Of a stretch of 64,000 nucleotides of DNA, positions 10,895-19,338 are shown piece by piece. The stretch's first letter is position 1; every line of letters starts with the position of its first letter. The translations under genes were made by a program, and so were the position numbers. The stretch lies in assembly GCF_000350225.1 (NCBI RefSeq), contig NW_005179123.1:1-64000 (forward strand), in the 5' to 3' direction. Under the pieces are notes generated by a model. The model saw only the letters and a program-made list of their open reading frames with translations, did no database searches and had not been told where the DNA came from. This DNA comes from Chondrus crispus. Lineage: Eukaryota > Rhodophyta > Florideophyceae > Gigartinales > Gigartinaceae.

Positions 10895-13357
10895 ATGAAT
10901 CCGACCGGAACCCCTGCGGAAGACTGCGGTTCGGGACGGGGCAGTACTCGCTCCGGCTCAGCCCGGGCGAGTACGCGCAGCGGACCACCCGGGTCCGTGC
11001 GCCCCCGTGTCGAAAACCCGGAGTCACTGCTACGGGTGACAGCCGGTACAGGGCAGAACCCAACCAATACGGAGGTGACGGCCCCTGGGGCCGTCCCGGC
11101 CCTCGCTGGTCGAGCGGGTACCGAACACCGCTCCCAGTGGGCATTAAATACCCTCTGGCCGCGCATGCAGACGTGGCTGGAGGAAGCTCTCGTTAAAGAG
11201 GTTCCTCGCCACGTCGAGGGTGCGATTAACCGAACGGTTCCGCCGCTTGTTGACGAGCAAGTCCGGGCCGTCGTCACGCCCGTCATCGACGACGTCGTGG
11301 GTGCCCTCGTAGAGCGTGAGCTCCGAGAGGCACTTGACCCTGGAGATCATCTTACACCGTTGGGGCTGAGCCTCCAGACAGCTATCAACATAGCTGTCGA
11401 GGCTCGCCTCGCCAACTTCAATCCGAACGGTACTGTAGCTGAGGCACCTCAACCTCCTACAACCGCTACGGCACCTCTCAAATTAATAAGAACCGGAACG
11501 GGAGATACAAGACCAACACAGGTATATATGGCCCCTCACCCGGAGGCGGGCCCTCACCCGGAGGACCCACCTATATACCTGCCCGAACTTCAGGGTGTTA
11601 CACGGGGTCCGACAGACAAGGACCCCGCGACCTATGACCGGTACGGAAGACACCCTCGCCATGAGACAGAAAATCTGACGAGGTATGGCGAGACAGAAAA
11701 TCGCTTGTCTTTCCGTTACGGTCCCAAGTCCCGACGCACAAGGCGCGGGCCATTACCGGAGGAAGAGGAGGAGTACTCCGAAGAAGAACCGTACGGTGAC
11801 AGAAAAGCCGTCCGGCAAGATTACCGTCGCTATAGGTCTCGGGCTGGAGCCCGTCGTCGAGGAGGTGATTTTCCCTCCGACGGAAGCTCGCCTGATTCGA
11901 CCAGCGACGAAGGTCGGCGCCACCCGGGCAGCCGGCGAGACCGTAGCCACCGACGCAAGTGGTCCGGCTCAGAGGGCTACAGTACAGACCCCGAGCCGCA
12001 CGACCAGGGGCGCCGACCGGGTAGAAGTCGTCGGACTACCGAACGGTCAGCCCCCACCAAGAGGGTCGATGTGATTAAACCGCTTAATGATTTATTCACC
12101 AAAGCGGTTAATTACAAGACCTACCGGTTGGAACGTCGCAGCGCCCGGTATAATTCCGAGGTCGCGCGGCATATCAGCCGTATCCGCAAGAAGCTGGACG
12201 TGCAGATGAAATCTCACACGTTCAGTGGACAAGATCCGATAGCGGTATTGGGCTTCCTTGCCCGGTTTAAGATGGCTTGCGACCATAATGGGGTAAGCCA
12301 GGGAGCTGCCGTATGGTGCTTCCAATTCTACTTAACCGGACAGGCGCATGCTCTACTGCAGTCCCGCCTTATGGGTAATACCATGGCGGTGGACGCCGAG
12401 CAACGCGACATGCTCGAGAGTTACGAGGAGGTAGTCAATTTCCTTTTACGGACCTATGCTACCGATGAAACTATCGCCGAGGCCTACACCGAAGTGGTTT
12501 CCTTCCGTCAGAGTTCTAACATGACGGAAGAAGCCTACAGCAATCAGCTGTGGGACAAGGCCCTCCGATGCGGTACTGTCTTCTCAGACCGTCGGCTCAA
12601 GTCGCTGTACGTCGAGGGATTGCTCCCAGCGACGTGCGCGCAAGTGCGGAATTATCTAGCGACACACGCCACGGTAGACTACCAGGCGGTCGCTAGGTAC
12701 GCACAAGCCATCGGGGAGACACACCGTTCGGCAAGGCGGCACTTATTGCCATCGAACGTCGCGTCCCGTGACGCTACAGGCAAGATTGCCTTTAACCGCT
12801 CGGCAAGAAAGACTCCGGTGTTATCCGTCGAGTCCTCGTCGGAGGCCGCCTATACAGGCGCCTCACCCAACGCAGAAGGAATATTGGCGATGACGAGCCC
12901 CACAGTACACGCAAGTACCGTGAGCTCGCCGCCAACAAGTTTCCATCCTTCTCCGGTACCGTCAGTGGGAGGGGCTGTAGCCCCAACGCCCACTGTAGCC
13001 GGTTATGGCCGCCGCTACGGAAGCGGGGACCAACGCGCAAGGTGGGGACCGCCTCCGTGCCGGTTCTGTCTGGACCCCACTCACCGACAGGAAAGCTGCC
13101 CTATTGTCGCGGACGCCTCGCTGCGAGCCCAGCTCCTAGCAGCGAGGGAAGCGAACTATCAAAAGTTACGCATCCGACAGGGGCTCCGCCCTGGGTCTCC
13201 ATTCAGTCGTCCACAGGGACCGGTGTGGCGAGGAAATCCCTCATCTCAAACCACGCCGGTGAACCTGGTGGACGAGGGGGTCGACAAGGCGGAGAAGCTG
13301 GTCGCTGAGGAGGAGGAGGATCTCCAACTCACGGGGGAAGACAGGGAGGACGCGTAG
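10895..13357 (+). CDS. Gypsy-2 gag
   Basis: An 820-residue Gag frame starts at an ATG 136 bp after the 5' LTR. The N-terminal third is polar and Arg/Gly/Thr-rich. A very basic, acidic-patched linker (about residues 270-395, many RR and EEE runs) precedes the capsid-like helical part (about 400-640), which contains the retrotransposon-gag pattern FSGQDPIAVLGFLARFK. A zinc knuckle, CRFCLDPTHRQESC, sits near residue 722. Pol follows in the -1 frame relative to gag, and its open frame begins without an ATG, consistent with the frameshift expression common in the family. Confidence 0.85.
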   Translation: MNPTGTPAEDCGSGRGSTRSGSARASTRSGPPGSVRPRVENPESLLRVTAGTGQNPTNTEVTAPGAVPALAGRAGTEHRSQWALNTLWPRMQTWLEEALVKEVPRHVEGAINRTVPPLVDEQVRAVVTPVIDDVVGALVERELREALDPGDHLTPLGLSLQTAINIAVEARLANFNPNGTVAEAPQPPTTATAPLKLIRTGTGDTRPTQVYMAPHPEAGPHPEDPPIYLPELQGVTRGPTDKDPATYDRYGRHPRHETENLTRYGETENRLSFRYGPKSRRTRRGPLPEEEEEYSEEEPYGDRKAVRQDYRRYRSRAGARRRGGDFPSDGSSPDSTSDEGRRHPGSRRDRSHRRKWSGSEGYSTDPEPHDQGRRPGRSRRTTERSAPTKRVDVIKPLNDLFTKAVNYKTYRLERRSARYNSEVARHISRIRKKLDVQMKSHTFSGQDPIAVLGFLARFKMACDHNGVSQGAAVWCFQFYLTGQAHALLQSRLMGNTMAVDAEQRDMLESYEEVVNFLLRTYATDETIAEAYTEVVSFRQSSNMTEEAYSNQLWDKALRCGTVFSDRRLKSLYVEGLLPATCAQVRNYLATHATVDYQAVARYAQAIGETHRSARRHLLPSNVASRDATGKIAFNRSARKTPVLSVESSSEAAYTGASPNAEGILAMTSPTVHASTVSSPPTSFHPSPVPSVGGAVAPTPTVAGYGRRYGSGDQRARWGPPPCRFCLDPTHRQESCPIVADASLRAQLLAAREANYQKLRIRQGLRPGSPFSRPQGPVWRGNPSSQTTPVNLVDEGVDKAEKLVAEEEEDLQLTGEDREDA

Positions 13358-13509
13358 AGGCGACGTCGTCAAAACTCCCTGTCTGCCTCACCCCGGAGGA
13401 TCCTTCCCCCTCAACTCAGGCAGCAGAGCCGAACCGAACGGAAGACGCGCCGACCGAAGCGGAACCTATTTGCTTCTTCAAGAGGCAGAACTATAAGGTT
13501 TCCGCTACG

Positions 13510-16500
13510 GTGGGGCTGCGACAAGCGAATATGCGGGCACTGTCCCCAGTCCTAGACTCGGGGGCAGCGCCCAACCTCATCCATATACGCTGTGTGGCCG
13601 AGCCATGGCGCGCGGCCATCCTTCCGGTAAAGAGCGCACCGCTGGTGGACGCCTCCAATCGCTCAATGAGCGCCCTTGGACAGCTTACACTGTACGTCCG
13701 CATCGGAGATTTCACAGCCAGGGTCAAGTTTCTCGTGGTCACTCGCCTGGCTGTGGATTGTATATTAGGGACCACCTTTATAGACCAACATATAAAGGCA
13801 ATTCTACCACCGCGACGGAGGGTTCTCTTCCATCATGCCCCCTCAGTCGCACTTACAGGCACGACGCCATCCAAATTTACTCATAAGGAACACCGAACGG
13901 AAACAGAAAAATCGCCAAGAACCAAGCCGTTTCCGAGCAACACGCCGTCTCGGAAAATACGCATGGTGCGGGGAATTACAATTCCCCCCATGACGCAAGC
14001 AACCGTACGGGTGGGGACGCCGGTCGCCGGGCTCTGCTTCTTACAGAACCATCCCCGCACGGCAGAGAAGAACCTGTCGCTTATGGCGCAGGGAGTCATG
14101 GATATAAGGCCAGACATTCCGTTTTCGGTAATAATGAGCAATTTTAGCCATAATGCGGTCCATCTCCCCAAACACACCGTTATCGGACTCGCGCTACCAT
14201 CGCCGACCCACATCCTAACCCTTCAGTCAGCCACAGGGGTGGCTGAAGCTAAGGAGGGGGGAGGAAACAAAAATAATCTTCCCCCTACAGTACCCCCTTT
14301 GGGTACCGTACAGGATGAGGGACAAGACAAGTCCGATACGGAAGAAGAACAGGAGAGAACCGACACGGATGAAGCCCCCCGATTGTGGACCGAGGATGTC
14401 CACATCGGTGAGGAAGACGGAGAACTACGCGAAAAAATAGTAGCTATGCTCTCCGAATTCAAGGAGATGTGGAATGGCCGCCTCGGGAAGATTGGTGCCA
14501 CCAAGCACCGCATCGACCTCAAGGTGGGGGCCAATCCCATCTACCAAGCTCCGTACCGGGCTGGTCCAACCGCACGGGAAAAGGAAAAAACCGAGGTGAA
14601 CCGCATGCTGCGGGCCGGCGTCATCGAGCCGGCCACGGCAGAATGGGCCAGTCCTGTGGTCTTCGTACCCAAAAAGGACGGTACCATGCGGTTCTGTGTG
14701 GACTACCGCAAACTAAACGCACTTACCATCCGGGATTCCTATCCCCTACCGCGAATGGATGAGTGCATCGACTCACTCGGCGACGCGACAGTATTCACTA
14801 CGCTTGATTGCAATAGTGGATACTGGCAAGTTGAAGTCGCCGAGGAGGACCGCGATAAGACGACGTTCGCGTCTCACTGCGGTCTATACCGGTTTGTGCG
14901 GATGCCGTTCGGTTTAAAGAATGCCCCAGCCACTTTCCAAAGGGCTGTGGACATCATCCTCTCCCGAGTTAAATGGGAAACCGCATTGGTGTACTTGGAT
15001 GACGTCATCGTGTACTCTAAATCCATTACGGAACACCTCGACCACGTTAGGGAGGTACTACAACTGCTGTACACCGCCGGGGTATCGCTGAAGATATCGA
15101 AATGTACATTCTTCGACACTTCAGTGACGTACCTGGGGCACATAATCCGACCGGGACGGTTAGAGGTCGAGAGGCGCAACGTCATCGCTATCGAGCGGGC
15201 GCTACCTCCCTCTAACCAGACGGAATTACGCTCCTTCCTGGGGATGTGCAATGTCTACAGGCGGTTCGTCCCGAACTTCGCCAAAATTGCCGCTCCCCTC
15301 AATAGGAAGACGAGCAAGGATCACCCCTTCGAACTGGGAGTCCTATCCGATTCGGAATATGAGGCCTTTGCCGAGCTAAAGAAGAGGCTGGTCTCACCGC
15401 CCATTCTGGCTCTACCCCGTCACGGTTACAAGTACACACTCGACACGGACGCATGTGCGTACCAAGTGGGGTGTGCCCTGCTGCAAGACCAACCGAACGG
15501 AGATAAATTACCGATTGGCTACTGGAGCCGTAGTCTCACGGATGCTGAGAAGAATTACACGACGACTGAGAAGGAGTGCCTTGCAGTCGTCTGGAGCATC
15601 CTGGCATTACGCCCTTACCTGTACGGTGCCACGTTCAATCTCCGAACGGACCATGAGGCCCTCCGGTGGGTCCTCAATTTGGCGGACAGCTCCGGACGGC
15701 TCGCCCGCTGGCGGTTACGCCTGGCGGAGTACGAATACGACGTACAATACCGGCCGGGTGTCAAACACCAATTGGCGGATGGGGTATCTCGCCTCCGGAC
15801 GGACGAAGGGGAAACCGTCGCGGTAGACGACGAAGTCCCGTGCTTCGTCGTTCAAGTGTCAAGACAGGAGCCTTACGTGGGGCCCGTCGATATTGACTGG
15901 GCCCCAGCTACTGAACGGAGTCCCGGGAATGCGCGAGAGAGACCCCAGGCCCTTGCCGTAACTCCAGAACAAACGGACGTATCGTCCATGTCGGTTGAGG
16001 AATTTATCCAAGCACAGGCGGCGGACGAGTTCTGCATCCATGCCGCCCGAACCGTCGGAGAGCCAGACTCAAAGTATGACGTGGACCGTTACGGTTTCTT
16101 GGTGCGGAGGTCCCCTCTTGATGGGACACTGCAACGCGTCGTCCCGAAACGGTTAAGGGCCAAGGTGCTGTATTTGGCACACCACCCGAGGTTGGCCGGA
16201 CACCCCGGTGGGACCAGGATGTACTATACCCTAAGAAGGGAGTACTACTGGCCCCACATGGCCAACGACGTGTACGCCACCGTACGGAACTGTCAATCGT
16301 GTTCTGCGACACGGGGCACGATTGTACGTCATCAAAAGGACATGAAACTATTCCCGGCGGCCGGACCCTTGGAGTTTGTCGCAATGGACCTCCTGGGTCC
16401 GTTGCCGAAGACCGCACATGGGAATCAGTTCGTCCTTGTGATTACCGACCGGTTCTCGAAGCTCACGCGCAGCATCGCGCTTCGTACGACAACCGCAGCC

Positions 16501-17517
16501 GTGGTGGCTAACGCATTCCTGGACAACTGGGTGTACGTCTACGGAGCACCACAGTACGTCCTTACCGATAACGGTCCGCAATTTGCGGCGAAGTTCTTCG
16601 ACGCCGTGTGCGCATTGCTAGGCATACGTCACTATTTGACGACAGCCTACCACCCCCAAACTAACGGTCAGACCGAACGGTTTAATAAGACCATCGTGCA
16701 GAGGCTCCGACATTATGTCGAGGAGCACCAGCGAGACTGGGACGAGTTCCTCCAGCCTCTGACGTATGCTTATAACATACAAGTCCACCGGTCAACGGAG
16801 ACTACTCCGTTTGACCTGGTGTTGACAAGACAACCGTCCGGATTAACCGTCGCGGGTACAGCGCCTCAGGCTGCGGGAGTCGCCCATGACGACCCACGTA
16901 CTCCCGTACAGTACAAGCGGGCGACTCTTCGCAAGCTACGGGATGTCCTCGACCGTGCGCGGGTAAAGATGACCGCGGCCCAAAAGCGGTATAAGGAGAA
17001 CTTCGATAAGAAAGTCCGATTCCGACCGGTAATACAGGAGGGCGACCAAGTCTACGTGGATCGCCCTCCCCGAGCCCTCCGAGCGGCTGAACGGCGTGGC
17101 CGTGACGGACAGGGGCTTGGGACGGACGACATGTCCGTCAAGCTTTTACCAAAGACGGAAGGACCCTTTCGGGTCCGCCACGCCACGGACACGACCGTTA
17201 CTGTGGAGCAAGACGGGCTTCCCGTACGAGTCAGTATTGACCGCGTCACGCGGATGCCAAGGGGCCCGGGGGACCGGACCATGCCTACAGGAGGCATAAG
17301 TGCCCCTTCCGAACGGATTAACCCTCCCCATGGGGACGGTGCTAATACCCCCGAGGAGTTCGTCGTCGAGCGTCTCGTAGCGCATCGCGACACCCCTACC
17401 GGCTTGGAATACAAAGTGAGGTGGTATGGCCACACCCCCGCGGATGATACATTCGAACCCGTGGAGGGCCTACCACAAGCCTTTATCGATCGGTATTGGC
17501 GAGCCCACCGAGCTTAG
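13510..17517 (+). CDS. Gypsy-2 pol with C-terminal chromodomain
   Basis: This is a 1335-residue pol frame. Its first in-frame start-like codon is GTG, so it is probably read from gag by frameshifting rather than initiated here. Domains: aspartic protease (LDSGAAPNLIH, near residue 16); reverse transcriptase with YLDD near 495; RNase H with DTDAC near 643; integrase zinc finger (HHPRLAGHPGG ... CQSC) near 890-935; integrase core with MDLLGP, TDNGPQ and NGQTERFNK near 958-1055; chromodomain (FVVERLVAH ... YKVRWYGH) near 1282-1330. The chromodomain is known to steer chromovirus integration to marked chromatin. The pol of Gypsy-5 is the closest relative in the window. Confidence 0.92.
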   Translation: MGLRQANMRALSPVLDSGAAPNLIHIRCVAEPWRAAILPVKSAPLVDASNRSMSALGQLTLYVRIGDFTARVKFLVVTRLAVDCILGTTFIDQHIKAILPPRRRVLFHHAPSVALTGTTPSKFTHKEHRTETEKSPRTKPFPSNTPSRKIRMVRGITIPPMTQATVRVGTPVAGLCFLQNHPRTAEKNLSLMAQGVMDIRPDIPFSVIMSNFSHNAVHLPKHTVIGLALPSPTHILTLQSATGVAEAKEGGGNKNNLPPTVPPLGTVQDEGQDKSDTEEEQERTDTDEAPRLWTEDVHIGEEDGELREKIVAMLSEFKEMWNGRLGKIGATKHRIDLKVGANPIYQAPYRAGPTAREKEKTEVNRMLRAGVIEPATAEWASPVVFVPKKDGTMRFCVDYRKLNALTIRDSYPLPRMDECIDSLGDATVFTTLDCNSGYWQVEVAEEDRDKTTFASHCGLYRFVRMPFGLKNAPATFQRAVDIILSRVKWETALVYLDDVIVYSKSITEHLDHVREVLQLLYTAGVSLKISKCTFFDTSVTYLGHIIRPGRLEVERRNVIAIERALPPSNQTELRSFLGMCNVYRRFVPNFAKIAAPLNRKTSKDHPFELGVLSDSEYEAFAELKKRLVSPPILALPRHGYKYTLDTDACAYQVGCALLQDQPNGDKLPIGYWSRSLTDAEKNYTTTEKECLAVVWSILALRPYLYGATFNLRTDHEALRWVLNLADSSGRLARWRLRLAEYEYDVQYRPGVKHQLADGVSRLRTDEGETVAVDDEVPCFVVQVSRQEPYVGPVDIDWAPATERSPGNARERPQALAVTPEQTDVSSMSVEEFIQAQAADEFCIHAARTVGEPDSKYDVDRYGFLVRRSPLDGTLQRVVPKRLRAKVLYLAHHPRLAGHPGGTRMYYTLRREYYWPHMANDVYATVRNCQSCSATRGTIVRHQKDMKLFPAAGPLEFVAMDLLGPLPKTAHGNQFVLVITDRFSKLTRSIALRTTTAAVVANAFLDNWVYVYGAPQYVLTDNGPQFAAKFFDAVCALLGIRHYLTTAYHPQTNGQTERFNKTIVQRLRHYVEEHQRDWDEFLQPLTYAYNIQVHRSTETTPFDLVLTRQPSGLTVAGTAPQAAGVAHDDPRTPVQYKRATLRKLRDVLDRARVKMTAAQKRYKENFDKKVRFRPVIQEGDQVYVDRPPRALRAAERRGRDGQGLGTDDMSVKLLPKTEGPFRVRHATDTTVTVEQDGLPVRVSIDRVTRMPRGPGDRTMPTGGISAPSERINPPHGDGANTPEEFVVERLVAHRDTPTGLEYKVRWYGHTPADDTFEPVEGLPQAFIDRYWRAHRA

Positions 17518-18049
17518 TCCCGCTCGGTGGCGCAAGCTAGGAAGGGGGGTCTCCCGGATACTGTACCGGTTGACACCACCCGCATGTAGAGCATGCGGGG
17601 GGCGGAAGCCGCCTACGGGACCGTCACTACCGCTCGGAACTATACGCACGACGATGGGTTTTGCATCCTCTAAACTACGGCTGGCGGTCGACTTCGTAAC
17701 CTCCCCGAACTAAGGGCCTGAGTTACAAAATTGGCCAGCCCTCCGGGGAGGTGCCGTGGGTCAAATACTTTACACGCCGCCTATAAGGCGTGTAATCCAA
17801 AACGGTGAAGTCCAGGGACCTCAGGGGGATCGCCTAGGTCACTAGGTGTCCCCCGAGGTCGACCATGGTCGACGATGGGGAGGTACGGCACGCCCGCGGT
17901 GCCCAAGATAAATACCGTCTCGGATACTTGCAGCGGCGGCGCGACCCCCGACACGTGGCAAAAATTGCCAAGTGTCATTCCCGTACTGGTGCGGTGGCCT
18001 GCGGCAAAAATCCGGGGACCAAATTGTGAGGGGTGACACCGTTCGGTTC

Positions 18050-18355
18050 GGCAATTACGTCGAAGTTCGGGCTACGTTTGAGCCCCTAGCGGGCTCAATA
18101 AAAATCGTAACGCACCGCCGACAACGGCATCGTACTCCACGCGTCAAGCCGCTTCGGACAGTATAAGGTCCGAAAAACGGTCAATGTCGACCCCGGCGGA
18201 CCAGCCGGCAATTTCGGTCGACTTTGGGCTACGTTTTGACCCCTAGCGGGCTCAATAAAAATCGTAGCCCACGTCCGAGAACGGCATCGTGCTCACCGCG
18301 TCAAGCCAGACCCGCGGGTATCCACTCCGAAAAAGCGGTCATAGCGAGGTGTCAA
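18050..18355 (+). repeat. Tandem duplication with period about 157 bp
   Basis: Two diverged units start at 18050 and 18207. Each carries GGGCTACGTTT and then CCCCTAGCGGGCTCAATAAA, followed by CGGCATCGT and GCGTCAAGCC. The AATAAA inside each unit could act as a polyadenylation signal for the sense transcript. Confidence 0.7.
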
Positions 18356-18418
18356 CCGATTTGGAAACGAGATCAGTTTTTATTGGTTTCTAGTGGTTTT
18401 TTACAGTTTCCAAATCGG
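18356..18418. other. 13-bp-stem hairpin in the Gypsy-2 spacer
   Basis: CCGATTTGGAAAC at 18356-18368 is repeated as its exact reverse complement at 18406-18418, with a T-rich 37-nt loop. It lies immediately after the tandem duplication, between the convergent genes. It may mark transcript ends; a remnant of a small insertion is also possible. Confidence 0.65.
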
Positions 18419-19338
18419 GGTTGTCGGCGAAATCGCCGGCGGCGCACTCGTACGCCCCCAACCGCTACGGAAAGGGACCGAGCGAAGCCAGAAGGGTCTC
18501 CCCGCAATCACGAGGGTCGAGACCTCCGCGTACTGTACGCGCCGGGGGAAAAAGAGGGGCGTCCGAGTTGGAAAAATGGCCAGCTCTCCGGGGGGGTGCC
18601 GTGCAACGGTACGTTGGCACCGCTACCCCGGAGGAGCGCGTGCTTATGGGGAGGCGCTGTAGCCCTCCGGGTGGGGCCTGGGTCTGTACCTGGCGCCCCG
18701 CCAAGGCGGGGCGCAACCGAACGGTACCCTCCAGGGACCTCCGAGGGAGCGCCCAGGTCACTGAGCGCCCCCGGGGTCGGCCATGGATGATGGGGGGATG
18801 GGGACGAATTGCTGCGAAGCCATGCCGTCCACAAACCCAATCACCGCCACGGAATGGCCGGGGTACAGTACATGTGGTTCACACAGTACTGTACCCGGTG
18901 GCCGTAGCCAATTAGGGCGCGCGGCGGCCGTATGGGAGGCTGTTCGGAATGCCCCCGATTTGAGGGAACAGCCAATCGGAGCTCTTCAAAAAGGCAAAAA
19001 GCCACCCGCCGAACGGAAAAATCAGGCACGTTTCACTAAGAAAAACGCCGGTTTTGAGGCCAGGACTACCCCCCGAACGGAAAATCGGGCATAATTTACT
19101 AAGGAAAAGGGCGATTTTCTGCGAAGGAAAACGGGGCGGCACCGGACCGGGGAAGGGCCGCACTGCGCATACCGACCACTGGAGCTGCGCCTACTCCCGC
19201 GTGCACGCTCGCACCGCTTAGTGAGGCGATGAGGCCTCCCCTCAAGGAGGTCCGCGCAGGCAAGGAGAAGCGAGACGGAGAAGGCAGATGTTTTATTGGG
19301 GTACTATCGGGTTGGGAACCACCGTCACGGAATAGTGC

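Larger units (their letters stand above)
17518..19338. other. Gypsy-2 convergent spacer between pol and the antisense gene
   Basis: This 1.8-kb non-coding spacer lies between two genes that read toward each other. It contains AATAAA-type signals, a 157-bp tandem duplication (18050-18355), a long hairpin (18356-18418) and paired copies of a CGAACGGAAAA-rich segment near 19013 and 19073. I see no coding signal. It probably holds the 3' ends of both transcripts. Confidence 0.6.

Noticed and set aside
11144-11452. Minus-strand frames inside Gypsy-2 gag and pol
   Set aside because: They are shadows of the strongly coding plus strand in GC-rich sequence and are not conserved between Gypsy-2 and Gypsy-5.
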